Positions 44,435 through 53,396 of a stretch of DNA of 64,000 nt are shown piece after piece. Under the pieces are notes generated by a model that had not been told where the DNA came from, did no database searches, and saw only the letters and a program-made list of their open reading frames with translations. Every line of letters begins with the position of its first letter. Position 1 is the first letter of the stretch. The stretch is from CAYWWM01 sp965198025 (GTDB taxonomy: Bacteria > Acidobacteriota > Terriglobia > 2-12-FULL-54-10): positions 1,798,001-1,862,000 of the forward strand of contig OZ240237.1 of the NCBI GenBank assembly GCA_965198025.1. The letters run 5' to 3'. A program made the translations under genes and the position numbers.

Positions 44435-45847
44435 ATGATGGATCAGGCGTTGCAACTGTGGATGGGCGGGCTGATCGAGCTGGCGAAGCTCGAATGGATG
44501 CTCGGGTTCGGCGAGGGGTGGCGGCCCGGCACGAAGCTCAAGCTACTGTTTGCGGGCTACAACGGGACGCGCAACACGGGGTCGGACGTGCGCGTCGAGG
44601 AGATGCTGCGGCAGGTGGAACGGGTTCTGGGCAAGCAGAACCTTCAACTGACCGTCATGACACACAACCCGGAGTTGTCGCGCGGTTACTTCGGCGACGC
44701 GACGCAGGCGCACCTGCCAGCAGTGTTTCCACCGTTCCTGTTTCGCGAAGTTCCACGACACCATGGCGTGGTGGCATGCGAAGGCTCGATGTTCAAAAGC
44801 AAGTGGGCGAACGCGCTGACAACAATGATGGTCGGATCATTGGGAATGGCGTCGGCCGAGAACAAACTGTCCGTGGGATACGGAGCCGAGGCCGGGCAGA
44901 TGGATCCGCTGGTCGCGAAGATGGTCGGGCGGTATTGCGGAGGATCGCTGGTGATTACGCGGAACGAAGAGTCGCGGACCATTCTCCGGCGGCTGAGCGT
45001 CCCCACAGAATTAGGTACTGATACGGCGTGGACGTTCGAGCCGCTAGGAGCAGACTACGGGACCAAAGCGTTGCATGACGCCGGGTGGGACGGCAAACAG
45101 CCGGTGTGGATCTTCTGCCCGATCAATCCGTTCTTCTGGCCGGTGAAACCCTCGCTGCTGAAGACTATGGCGCGGGTCACAACCGGCGCGTATCAGAGCA
45201 GCCACTACCGCTCGCTCTATTTCCACAACTCCGGGCCGGAGGTTGAGCGGGCGTTCGAGCGCTACCTCACCGCGTTCGCAAACGCCGTGGCGGCGTTTCG
45301 CAAACAGGAGAGCATGTTCCCGGTGGTGGTCGGGATGGAGCGGCTCGACTCGCAGGCCTGCCGCCGCATGGCGGAGCAGTTGGACGGCGTGCCGGTGTTC
45401 TCTTCCGAGCAGTACGACATGTTCCAACTGGTGAGCATTCTGCGGCGGGGGCAGTTCCTGGTTTCTTCGCGCTATCATGCGATAGTGACGTCGATGCCGG
45501 GACTGGTAGCGTCGGCCGGTGTGACCATGGACGAGCGCATTCGCAATCTGATGCGCGAGCGGGGTCATTCGCACCTGTCGCTCGAGGTAGACGACCCGGA
45601 GCTCGAGTCGAAGCTGCTGGACGTCATGCGCCAGCTTGTGCAGCAGGCCGCAGCGGTGCGGGAGGGCATCGGGCGGACCGTGGTGCAGAACCTGAAAGTG
45701 ATGGCGCGCATGGGCGTCTACCTGGAAGAGCACGTCAGGCGGCGCTATCCGGAATTCCCGGCGCGAGACGGATTGCGCGAGTGGGAAGAGTATCTGCCAC
45801 CGCTCAGTCCGGAGCTGCAGAAATTGGCAGAGGCATACGAGCCATGA
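44435..45847 (+). CDS. Polysaccharide pyruvyl transferase family protein
   Basis: A 470-residue GT-B-like protein of the CsaB/polysaccharide pyruvyl transferase family. LLFAGYNGTRNTGSDVRVEE is the characteristic N-terminal loop (gy-N-xGDe type), VACEGSMFKSKWANALTTM the mid-domain, VGMERLDSQACRRMAEQL and FSSEQYDMFQLVSILRRGQF the C-domain, and LVSSRYHAIVTSMPGL the SRxHa motif near the end. Known members add pyruvate ketals to sugars; a member inside a lipid operon is unusual, so it may modify a lipid headgroup. The start at 44435 lies after two family C repeats; it ends with an ATGA overlap to the next gene. Confidence 0.83.
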   Translation: MMDQALQLWMGGLIELAKLEWMLGFGEGWRPGTKLKLLFAGYNGTRNTGSDVRVEEMLRQVERVLGKQNLQLTVMTHNPELSRGYFGDATQAHLPAVFPPFLFREVPRHHGVVACEGSMFKSKWANALTTMMVGSLGMASAENKLSVGYGAEAGQMDPLVAKMVGRYCGGSLVITRNEESRTILRRLSVPTELGTDTAWTFEPLGADYGTKALHDAGWDGKQPVWIFCPINPFFWPVKPSLLKTMARVTTGAYQSSHYRSLYFHNSGPEVERAFERYLTAFANAVAAFRKQESMFPVVVGMERLDSQACRRMAEQLDGVPVFSSEQYDMFQLVSILRRGQFLVSSRYHAIVTSMPGLVASAGVTMDERIRNLMRERGHSHLSLEVDDPELESKLLDVMRQLVQQAAAVREGIGRTVVQNLKVMARMGVYLEEHVRRRYPEFPARDGLREWEEYLPPLSPELQKLAEAYEP

Positions 45848-47529
45848 ATTTTCTGGAGAAGATTTTCGAACGACTGCGGCAGGATGCGGCACGGCCGGTT
45901 CTGCAGGAAGCGCGTGAGGGTCGAATCGTATCAGCGACCGGAGGGCAGCTGCTGGCTGCGGTGCGCAAAGCACGGGCGTTTCTGAGGGAAGCGGGGATTC
46001 CGAAAGGCGACCGCTGCGTGCTGCTGGCGCCCAATGGAATCCGGTGGGCGGCGATGGACCTGGCGCTGATGGGCGAGGGCGTTCTGGTGGTCCCGCTCTA
46101 CGTGCGGCAGGCGCCGGCGGAACTGGTAGCGATGATGCAGGACTGCTCGCCATCGATGCTCATCTGCGGAGACAACGGCTTGCGGGACTCGATCGCGAAA
46201 CTATGGCCGGAAGCCCCGCAACAGGTGTTGCTCGACGAGATTCTGGGCGAGGATTTGGAATCTGGCGGAGCGGCATCTGAGGCGGATATGCCGCAACCCC
46301 TGGCCGATAGCGATCCGATGACGATCATCTATACGTCGGGCACCTCCGGTGAAGCCAAGGGAGTCGTGCTCACGGCCGGAAACCTGAACCACATGCTCGG
46401 GTGCACGACGGAGCGACTCAACCAGTTGATGGGAAGCAGAGACGCGCCGGAGCGGGTGTTTCATTACCTGCCGTTCTGTTTCGCCGGATCGTGGATTCTG
46501 CTACTGGGCTGCCTGTCGCGCAACGCGGTGCTGACGCTTTCGACCGACCTGACGAAGCTGATAGACGAGATGAAGCTGGCTGCGCCGGAGTATTTTCTCA
46601 ACGTTCCAGCGCTGCTCGAACGGGTGCGGACCGGGATCGATGACCAGTTGCGCACACGCGGCGGGATCGTCCACCGGCTCTATGAAGGCGGGAAGGCGTC
46701 ATGGTACCGAGAGCAAACGGGCGAATATTCCCTCGGGGATGCGCTGCGGCTGTCGCTGGCGCGCATGCTAGTGTTCCCTGCGATCCGCAAGCGATTGGGG
46801 CCGAACTTGCAAGCGCTGATCTGCGGGTCGGCGCCGCTCGCGGTAGAAACGCAGCTTTACTTCCAGATGCTCGGCATCCCGGTTCTGCAAGTGTATGGAC
46901 TCACGGAGACGACTGCGATTTGCACCATGGACCATCCGAAGCGCATCGAGCCGGGGCACGTAGGGCCGGCGATTCCGGGGATCGAGATGCGAGTGGGGAA
47001 AAACAACGAGATTCTGGTACGGGGGCCGAACGTTTTTCGAGAGTATTGGGGAAAGCCCGAGAAAACCGCCGAGGTGCTCCAGGATGGCTGGTTCCGCACC
47101 GGAGATCAGGGCGAGGTCAACGCTTCAGGCAATTGGACCATTACCGGGCGCGTGAAGAACCTGATTATTCCCAGCTCGGGGCACAACATCGCGCCCGAGC
47201 CGATCGAGGACCAGTTGGTGCGATCCGTGCCGGGAGTGAAGCAGGTCGTGCTGGTGGGAAACGGCAGGAGCTATCTGGCCGCATTGATTACGGGCAAGGC
47301 AGGCAGAGCGGAAACCGAACAGGGGATCGTCGCCGTGAACCAGCGGCTGCCGCACTACAAACGCATCCACGCTTTTCACCTTTGCCCGGAACCGTTCACG
47401 GTGGACAATGGACTGCTGACCGCGAACGGCAAACTCAAGCGTGACGCGATAGCGGCGCAGTACGCGAGCGAGATTGAGGAAATGTACCGGAAGAAGGAGA
47501 CCGGAGCCGAGAGTCCGAAGTCAGGATGA
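45844..47529 (+). CDS. Acyl-CoA/acyl-AMP synthetase (AMP-binding), first of two
   Basis: A 561-residue adenylate-forming enzyme; the ATG at 45844 is favoured by the ATGA overlap. AMP-binding P-loop MTIIYTSGTSGEAKGVVL, core YGLTETTAICTM, DGWFRTGDQGEVNASG with the adenine-contacting Asp, hinge GRVKNLIIPSSGHNIAPEPI, and the C-terminal catalytic Lys in TANGKLKRDAI. It activates a fatty acid with ATP and passes it to CoA or to the ACP two genes downstream. The gene overlaps the crotonase gene by 4 bp. All motifs are intact. Confidence 0.9.
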   Translation: MNFLEKIFERLRQDAARPVLQEAREGRIVSATGGQLLAAVRKARAFLREAGIPKGDRCVLLAPNGIRWAAMDLALMGEGVLVVPLYVRQAPAELVAMMQDCSPSMLICGDNGLRDSIAKLWPEAPQQVLLDEILGEDLESGGAASEADMPQPLADSDPMTIIYTSGTSGEAKGVVLTAGNLNHMLGCTTERLNQLMGSRDAPERVFHYLPFCFAGSWILLLGCLSRNAVLTLSTDLTKLIDEMKLAAPEYFLNVPALLERVRTGIDDQLRTRGGIVHRLYEGGKASWYREQTGEYSLGDALRLSLARMLVFPAIRKRLGPNLQALICGSAPLAVETQLYFQMLGIPVLQVYGLTETTAICTMDHPKRIEPGHVGPAIPGIEMRVGKNNEILVRGPNVFREYWGKPEKTAEVLQDGWFRTGDQGEVNASGNWTITGRVKNLIIPSSGHNIAPEPIEDQLVRSVPGVKQVVLVGNGRSYLAALITGKAGRAETEQGIVAVNQRLPHYKRIHAFHLCPEPFTVDNGLLTANGKLKRDAIAAQYASEIEEMYRKKETGAESPKSG

Positions 47530-48344
47530 AGAGTTTCGAGGGCAAAGCGCTTTCGTGGAAACTGGCGGACGGGTGCGTGGAACTGGCGCTGCATCGCGAT
47601 CCGCTGAATGAGATCGGCACGGAAACGCTCGGCGAGCTGGAGCAGTTCGCGGCAGTAATGGAAGATTCGCGCTGCGATGACGCGAACGAGCCGGCGCGCG
47701 CAGTAATCCTCTACAGTACGATCCCGGGCGGGTTCTGCGCGGGCGCCGACCTGCGGGAGCTCTATCGTCGGTCGCAGGAAGTGGCTGAGCCGGCGCGCAG
47801 CGCCGGCGTGCGGGACTTTCTGGAGCGGATTCACCGGGTGCTGAACACCCTGGACGCGCTGCCGATGCCAACGATCGCGGCGGTGCACGGCGTGACGTTC
47901 GGCGGCGGATTCGAGCTGGCGCTGGCGTGCGACCTGATCGTCGCAGACAAGTTGGCGCGGTTCTGCTTCCCGGAGCTGCGGCTGGGGCTGATCCCGGGCT
48001 TCGGGGGCATCCCGCGGCTGAAGCGCGACCTCGGAAACGCCGTGGTGCGCGACCTGCTGCTGACGGGCCGCAGCATCAATGCCATGAAGGCGCAGAGTAT
48101 GGGGCTGGTGAGCCAAGTGGCCGCCGAGGGCCAAGCTCTGCGGGTGGCGCGCGCGACTGCAACGCAGCTCCAGAAGTTCGACCCCACGACGGCGGCGGCG
48201 GCGAAGCGGTTCATCAAACCGATTCCGCGGGAAGAGCTGCAACGGGAGATTGATTTATTCTGCGAGATGTTCCGGCGGCCGGTAGTGCAAGCGGGGTTGC
48301 GAAAGTTCGTCGAAAGCACGGAAGCGCTGCCGTATTTGCCGTGA
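47526..48344 (+). CDS. Enoyl-CoA hydratase/isomerase (crotonase) family
   Basis: A 272-residue crotonase. The CoA-binding region is YSTIPGGFCAGADLRELYRR, the oxyanion hole HGVTFGGGFELALACDLIVA contains the first catalytic Glu position, and CFPELRLGLIPGFGGIPRLK carries the second Glu. Both Glu are present, so hydration or isomerisation of an enoyl thioester is plausible. It overlaps the upstream ligase by ATGA. After it, a 50-base spacer holds an AACCACAGAGACACAGAGG motif, a common bacterial intergenic sequence. It may process the acyl chain before loading or, in an ether-lipid scheme, an enol intermediate; this is inference. Confidence 0.88.
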   Translation: MKSFEGKALSWKLADGCVELALHRDPLNEIGTETLGELEQFAAVMEDSRCDDANEPARAVILYSTIPGGFCAGADLRELYRRSQEVAEPARSAGVRDFLERIHRVLNTLDALPMPTIAAVHGVTFGGGFELALACDLIVADKLARFCFPELRLGLIPGFGGIPRLKRDLGNAVVRDLLLTGRSINAMKAQSMGLVSQVAAEGQALRVARATATQLQKFDPTTAAAAKRFIKPIPREELQREIDLFCEMFRRPVVQAGLRKFVESTEALPYLP

Positions 48345-48395
48345 GAAATCAACCACAGAGACACAGAGGACACATGGAGAAGAACAGAAAGATTC

Positions 48396-48638
48396 ATGAG
48401 AAATGCAGAACAGACACTGGATGAAATCTTGAACCTGGCGGCGTCGCACTTCCAAATGGCGCGGGCGGAGCTTGCGCCCGACGACGATTTTTTCAAGACG
48501 CTCGGGATCAACAGCCTGCAGGCGCTCGACCTGCTGACGCGGCTGGAACAGCACTTCGGCATCGAGCTGCCGGATTACGAGTTGCAAGGGGTCAACGACT
48601 TCCGCACCCTGGCCGAGCGCATCCAGGCCAGGCTCTGA
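48396..48638 (+). CDS. Acyl carrier protein
   Basis: An 80-residue ACP with the phosphopantetheine Ser in FFKTLGINSLQALDLLTRLE (Ser in the INSLQ motif rather than the usual DSL) and the acidic recognition helix. It ends DFRTLAERIQARL. Being encoded between two acyl-AMP ligases, it is likely the dedicated acyl carrier of this operon rather than the housekeeping AcpP. A SECIS or other special signal is absent. The Ser and flanking helices make holo-ACP formation likely. Confidence 0.9.
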   Translation: MRNAEQTLDEILNLAASHFQMARAELAPDDDFFKTLGINSLQALDLLTRLEQHFGIELPDYELQGVNDFRTLAERIQARL

Positions 48639-48644
48639 TATTTC

Positions 48645-50390
48645 ATGTCTCATTCATCCCTCGACCTGAGCCAGCACTCCTGCCTGGGTGAGGCGTTGCA
48701 CAAAGCGCTGGAACGCTGGGCGGACGAGGTGTGCCTGATCGAGGCAGACCGCGACCGCGAGAAGGCGCGGCTGACCTATCGGGAATTTCGCGAGGCGGCG
48801 CTGCCGCTGGCGCGGGCGCTCCAGGACATGGGGTTTCGGCCGGGCGACCGGGCGGCAATCATCATGACCAACCAGTCGAAGTGGCTGATTTCAGCCAACG
48901 CGATCTTCCACTGCGGGGGCGTGCTGGTGCCGCTCGACTACAAGCTGACCGCCGCCGAGCATACGCAACTGCTCACGCATTGCGGCGCACGCTGGCTGGT
49001 TGCGGAGCACTACCTCTGGCGGGCGATTGCGGACGGGCCACATCACCAGGACCTCAAAATTGAAGCCGTGCTCGTGACGGAGGCGCCGCCGAAGATGGAC
49101 CTCAAGGGCGCACGGCGTTGGGAGGAAACGAAGGGCGAGGGCGAGCCGGAGCTCATCGCGAGAAAGCGAGACGAACCCGCTACGATCGTTTATTCGTCCG
49201 GAACGGGCGGGCGACCGAAAGGGTGCGTGCTGACGCACGGGAATTATCTCGCGCAGTGCGCTTCGTTGATCCAACTGTTTCCGTTCTGGCCGGGCGTGCG
49301 ATATCTGAGCATTCTGCCGACGAACCACGCGATTGACTTTATGGTGGGATTCCTGGGGCCATTCGTGTGCGGCGCGGCAGTGGTGCACCTGCGAACGCTG
49401 CGGCCGGAGTACGTGCGCGAGGCGTTTCCGCGGTACAGGATCACCTACATGAGCTTGGTACCGATGGTGCTCAAGAACCTGGAAAACGGGCTGCGGGAGC
49501 GGTTCGCGGCCCTGCCGCCGATGAAACGGATGGTCCTGAACGGGCTGATCGCGCTCAATCGGGCCCTCACGCGACGGAGGCCGAACCTAGAGCTCAGCCG
49601 CAAGCTGCTGGGCCAAGTTCACCAGGCCTTCGGAGGCGAACTGCGTGCCCTGTTCGTCGGCGGTGCGTTTACGGAGCCGGCGACGCTGCAGTTTTTCTAT
49701 GATCTGGGGATTCCGGTGGCCAACGGCTATGGACTGACTGAGGCAGGGACGGCGCTGACGCTGAACGACTTCAAGCCCTTCCGGCCTGACACTGTAGGGA
49801 AACCTTTGCCGGGCGTTGCGATGAAGATCGTGAATCCGGACGCAGACGGCGTGGGCGAGGTTGCGGTGCGCGGAAACACGATCATGTCACACTACCTCGA
49901 CGATCCGAAATTGACGGCCGAGACGATCGTGGACGGGTGGTTGATGACGGGCGACCTGGGGCGTCTCGAGCCGAGCAGTCACCTGCAACTCTTCGGGCGC
50001 AAGAAGAACATGATCGTGACCGAGGGCGGCAAGAACATTTATCCCGAGGACATCGAGACGGCGTTCGAGGGGTTGCGGGCGAAAGAGTTCTGCGTCTTCG
50101 CGGCGCATTACGTGTGGCCGACTCGCAGCGGCGAGGGCTCGCGCGACGAGCGCCGGGATGAACGATTGATTGGCGTCGTACATCCGGAGACGGCAGGAGA
50201 GCCGGGGGAAGCGCTGCGGACAGAATTGACGGCGCGCAACCGCTCGCTTCCGGACTTCAAGCGGCTGAGCGGATACGTGGCGTGGCACGCGGACTTCCCG
50301 CGCACGGCATCGCTCAAGATCAAGCGGGCGGAACTGGCGGGGCAGATTTGCGAGCGGCTGGATAGCCGTTCGGCGGTGGTGGCCTTGTGA
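48645..50390 (+). CDS. Acyl-ACP/acyl-CoA ligase (AMP-binding), second of two
   Basis: A 581-residue adenylate-forming ligase starting 6 bases after the ACP stop. P-loop TIVYSSGTGGRPKGCVLTHG, NHAIDFMVGFLGPFVCGAAV typical of long-chain substrate binding, VANGYGLTEAGTALTLNDF, DGWLMTGDLGRLEP, GRKKNMIVTEGGKNIYPEDI, and the catalytic Lys in RTASLKIKRAELAG. Tight linkage suggests it loads the neighbouring ACP. It shares only the family motifs with the first ligase, so the two probably differ in substrate. Overlaps the kinase gene by GTGA. Confidence 0.88.
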   Translation: MSHSSLDLSQHSCLGEALHKALERWADEVCLIEADRDREKARLTYREFREAALPLARALQDMGFRPGDRAAIIMTNQSKWLISANAIFHCGGVLVPLDYKLTAAEHTQLLTHCGARWLVAEHYLWRAIADGPHHQDLKIEAVLVTEAPPKMDLKGARRWEETKGEGEPELIARKRDEPATIVYSSGTGGRPKGCVLTHGNYLAQCASLIQLFPFWPGVRYLSILPTNHAIDFMVGFLGPFVCGAAVVHLRTLRPEYVREAFPRYRITYMSLVPMVLKNLENGLRERFAALPPMKRMVLNGLIALNRALTRRRPNLELSRKLLGQVHQAFGGELRALFVGGAFTEPATLQFFYDLGIPVANGYGLTEAGTALTLNDFKPFRPDTVGKPLPGVAMKIVNPDADGVGEVAVRGNTIMSHYLDDPKLTAETIVDGWLMTGDLGRLEPSSHLQLFGRKKNMIVTEGGKNIYPEDIETAFEGLRAKEFCVFAAHYVWPTRSGEGSRDERRDERLIGVVHPETAGEPGEALRTELTARNRSLPDFKRLSGYVAWHADFPRTASLKIKRAELAGQICERLDSRSAVVAL

Positions 50391-51325
50391 GCGCACCGGT
50401 CAATGAGCCGGTCAGCGAGCCGGGCAAGGCACCGCTGTTGGCAATTGTGAACCCGGCCGCCGGGGGAGGCAGCTGCGGCAAGCTGGTGGGGCCGGCGCTC
50501 AACAAGCTGCTGTCGGCGGGAGTGGAGTTGGAGGTCGCCGAGGCTGGTCACTCCGGACACGCATCGGAGCTGGCGCGGGAAGCATACGCCGCAGGAAGAA
50601 GACGCTTTCTGGCGGTGGGCGGCGACGGAACTTCCTACGAGATCGTGAACGGCCTGTTCCCCGGCGCCGAAACGAAAGAGCCCCCCACAGTGGGATTCTT
50701 GCCGCTCGGCACGGGTAACTCGTTTCTGCGGGACTTCACGGAGCGTGGCACGGAAGAAGCCTCGCGGGCACTGATTGAAGGGCGCTCACGTTCGTGCGAT
50801 GTGCTGCGGATGACCCACGCGGGAGGCGTGATCCATTACATCAATCTGCTGAGCATGGGATTCACGGCGGACGTGGCTGCGCTGACCAACCGGAAGTTCA
50901 AACCGCTGGGTGAGCTCGGGTATCTGCTGGGCGTCCTGATTTGTCTTGCCCGGCTGCGGCGGCGGGCGTTTCCACTGCGTCCCGACGATGACACAGAATG
51001 GGACCGGAGGCGCTGCCTGTTCCTGACGTTCAATAACAGCAAGTTCACCGGAGGCAAAATGATGATCGCGCCGCAGGCGGATACGTCCGATGGGCTGGTG
51101 GAATTCGTGCGCTGGGGGCCGATCGGACGGCTGGGGTTGCTGGCGAACCTGCACCGGCTCTACGACGGTTCGCACATTTCCCACCCCCAGGCGGCGCGGT
51201 GCGGAGCGCGGCGGATCGAGTTTGACCTGGAAGGGCCGGTGGACGTGATGGTGGACGGCGAGGTGTTGCAACTCCATTGCAAGACGCTGGATGTGCTGCC
51301 AGGAGCGCTGAATATCGTCATATGA
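50387..51325 (+). CDS. Diacylglycerol/lipid kinase (YegS/DgkB-like)
   Basis: A 312-residue lipid kinase starting at GTG 50387. LLAIVNPAAGGGSCGKL is the first block, FLAVGGDGTSYEIVNGL contains the GGDGT nucleotide motif (78-82), VGFLPLGTGNSFLRDF the next, INLLSMGFTADVAALT and MMIAPQADTSDGLVEFV the C-terminal domain. Such enzymes phosphorylate diacylglycerol, sphingoid bases or related neutral lipids. In this operon it would phosphorylate an alkyl- or acylglycerol-type intermediate so that PlsC-like transfer can follow. Complete, with 4-bp overlaps to both neighbours. Confidence 0.9.
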   Translation: MSAPVNEPVSEPGKAPLLAIVNPAAGGGSCGKLVGPALNKLLSAGVELEVAEAGHSGHASELAREAYAAGRRRFLAVGGDGTSYEIVNGLFPGAETKEPPTVGFLPLGTGNSFLRDFTERGTEEASRALIEGRSRSCDVLRMTHAGGVIHYINLLSMGFTADVAALTNRKFKPLGELGYLLGVLICLARLRRRAFPLRPDDDTEWDRRRCLFLTFNNSKFTGGKMMIAPQADTSDGLVEFVRWGPIGRLGLLANLHRLYDGSHISHPQAARCGARRIEFDLEGPVDVMVDGEVLQLHCKTLDVLPGALNIVI

Positions 51326-52095
51326 GACAACTCTATCTGGTGACCCGGTCGGCGGTACTGTGGACGATCAGCGCCATTCATTTCTTTCCGGGCGGAATCC
51401 TGATGCTGTTCATGGCGCTATTTTTCGATCCGCGCAAGCACGACTGGCCACAGCGGTTTTTCGCACGCAACGTAGTGCGGTTGGCGGGGGCGGGGCTCGA
51501 AGTCCGGCGCGCACCAGGGTTCGATCCGAATCGCACGAGCATTTTCATTTCCAACCATGTGAACCTGTTCGACCCGTTTGTGGTGTATTCGTCGGTGCCG
51601 CAGTTCGTGCGGGGATGGGAGCTCGAATCGCACTTCCGGATTCCGGTGTATGGCTGGATCATGCGGCGCTTCGGGAACGTGCCGGTGCCGGACCAGAAGA
51701 CGGCGGGGAACATCGAACGGCTGTTCGAGCAGACCAAACAGGCGCTCGACAGCGGAACCAGCCTGACGGTGTTTCCCGAAGGAAGACGCACGCGCGAAGG
51801 ACGCGTGGGACGGTTTCGCAAAGGAATCTTCCGCATGGTACGCGACCTGGGGTATCCGATCGTGCCGATGAGCATGGTGGGGTCGTACGAGTTCCACCGC
51901 CGGCGTGCCTGGATGCTGCGGCCCTCGACCATCGTGGTCTATCTGCACGACACGATCGAGACCAAGAACCTCACGGACGGGGAGATCGAGGCGCTGCTAG
52001 AACGGATTCACGCCATCGTCGCCGGGCCGGTGCATGAGAGGATGGAGCAAGGGGAAGGAAAAGCAGATCCCTCCTCGCTCGCTTCCTCGGGATGA
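51322..52095 (+). CDS. 1-acyl-sn-glycerol-3-phosphate acyltransferase (PlsC-like)
   Basis: A 257-residue acyltransferase; the ATG at 51322 overlaps the kinase stop. After a membrane-anchoring N-terminus (VLWTISAIHFFPGGILMLF), HxxxxD is present in FISNHVNLFDPFVVYSS (H79, D84), the phosphate-binding FPEGRRTREGRVGRF at 151, and GYPIVPMSMVGSYEF. It transfers an acyl chain to a lysolipid phosphate at the inner membrane. The last residues (GKADPSSLASSG) are encoded by a family C repeat that has been taken into the reading frame, so the original C-terminus was probably a few residues earlier. It is the last gene of the lipid operon. Confidence 0.9.
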   Translation: MRQLYLVTRSAVLWTISAIHFFPGGILMLFMALFFDPRKHDWPQRFFARNVVRLAGAGLEVRRAPGFDPNRTSIFISNHVNLFDPFVVYSSVPQFVRGWELESHFRIPVYGWIMRRFGNVPVPDQKTAGNIERLFEQTKQALDSGTSLTVFPEGRRTREGRVGRFRKGIFRMVRDLGYPIVPMSMVGSYEFHRRRAWMLRPSTIVVYLHDTIETKNLTDGEIEALLERIHAIVAGPVHERMEQGEGKADPSSLASSG

Positions 52096-52097
52096 CA
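52066..52097 (+). repeat. Dispersed repeat family C, copy 4, overlapping the PlsC gene end
   Basis: AAGCAGATCCCTCCTCGCTC then GCTTCCTCGGGATGACA. It encodes the last dozen residues of the acyltransferase and supplies its stop codon. Confidence 0.75.
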
Positions 52098-52140
52098 TGC
52101 AAGGATTTTGCGGGGAACCAGGAAGGGAGAAACGGGATTC

Positions 52141-53331
52141 ATGGCATTGCCACTGGAAGGAATACGCATTCTAGCGGTCTCGCAGTTCGGCGCAGGGCCG
52201 TTCGGCACGATGTTGCTGGCGGACCTGGGAGCGGAGGTCATCAAGATCGAAGACCCTGCAACACGGGGCGATGTGTCGCGGCACGTTCCGCCGTACCGGA
52301 TTGAAGACGACAGCCTGTACTTTCAATCGATCAACCGCAACAAGAGCAGCATGACGCTAAACCTGGCTGACAAGCGGGGCCGGGACGTCTTCCACCGGCT
52401 GGTGAAAATCTCGCACGCCGTCTTCAACAACCTGCGCGGGGACGTACCGGCGAAGCTGGGGCTGACATACGATACGCTCGGCAAGCACAATCCCGAAATC
52501 GTCTGCTGCTCGTTGAGCGCGTACGGGCGGACGGGGCCGCAGGCGAAGTATCCAGGATACGACTACCTGATGCAGGCAGCGGCGGGCTACATGAGCATCA
52601 CGGGCGAGCCGGACGCACCGCCAGCCAAGTGCGGCATCTCGGTGATTGATTTCGCCACGGGACTGTCGGCAATGGTGGGAATGCTGGCGGCGATCATGGC
52701 AAGCCAAAAGACGGGCGTGGGATGCGATGTGGACGCAAACCTGATGGATACGGCCATCTCGATGCTCAACTACCACGCCATCTGGTATCTCAACCGGGGG
52801 TTGGAACCGACGCGGGCAGCGAGTTCCGCACACGCGGTCCTGGTGCCGTGCCAGAACTTCCGGACGCGGGACGGATACCTGGCGGTGTTCATCGCCAAAG
52901 ACAAGTTTTGGGTCGAGCTGTGTGAGGGAATGGAGCGGCCCGACCTAGCAAGCGATCCGCGTTATCGGACGATCGAAGAGCGATTCAATAACAAAGAAAC
53001 GCTGCTTCCGGTGCTGGAGGAGATTTTTGCCGCGCGCACGAACGCGGAGTGGATGGAGCGGCTGGGAGGGAAGGTTCCCTGTGAGCCGGCGCGGTCGATC
53101 GCGGAGGCACTCGACGAAGCGGTGGTCCAAAGCCAGGGAATGATCTGGGAGGTGCCGCACCCGGTGTTCGGGCCGGTGCGGGAAGTCGGCTGTCCGGTGC
53201 GCATCTCCGGGACAACGCCGCCCCGGCGAGCGTGCTCCAGTCTGGGGGGCGACACAGATGAAGTGCTCGGCAACTACCTTGGCTGTACAACGCAGGAAAT
53301 TGCGGACTTGCGCACCTCCGGGGTAATCTGA
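52141..53331 (+). CDS. CaiB/BaiF-type (family III) CoA-transferase
   Basis: A 396-residue CoA-transferase. MALPLEGIRILAVSQFGAGP then GTMLLADLGAEVIKIEDP is the standard family III entry, followed by NRNKSSMTLNLADKRGRDVF, GYDYLMQAAAGYMSITGEPD, and VDANLMDTAISMLNYHAIW with the Asp that forms the aspartyl-CoA thioester. The C-terminal part AVLVPCQNFRTRDGYLAVFI and EVPHPVFGPVREVGCPVRIS completes the fold. It moves CoA between carboxylic acids; the acids are unknown. The start at 52141 has a GGGAG site. It is separated from the lipid operon by a repeat and may be independent. Confidence 0.9.
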   Translation: MALPLEGIRILAVSQFGAGPFGTMLLADLGAEVIKIEDPATRGDVSRHVPPYRIEDDSLYFQSINRNKSSMTLNLADKRGRDVFHRLVKISHAVFNNLRGDVPAKLGLTYDTLGKHNPEIVCCSLSAYGRTGPQAKYPGYDYLMQAAAGYMSITGEPDAPPAKCGISVIDFATGLSAMVGMLAAIMASQKTGVGCDVDANLMDTAISMLNYHAIWYLNRGLEPTRAASSAHAVLVPCQNFRTRDGYLAVFIAKDKFWVELCEGMERPDLASDPRYRTIEERFNNKETLLPVLEEIFAARTNAEWMERLGGKVPCEPARSIAEALDEAVVQSQGMIWEVPHPVFGPVREVGCPVRISGTTPPRRACSSLGGDTDEVLGNYLGCTTQEIADLRTSGVI

Positions 53332-53396
53332 GTGAGGGAGGTCTCGGATACGGACACATTGGACGGGGCGATGGCGAAGTATCATAAACCGAATTG

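Noticed and set aside
45044..46153. 369-codon minus-strand frame and similar long antisense frames across 40.7-52 kb
   Set aside because: They are shadows of the lipid operon genes on the plus strand, rich in Arg/Pro/His and without motifs.
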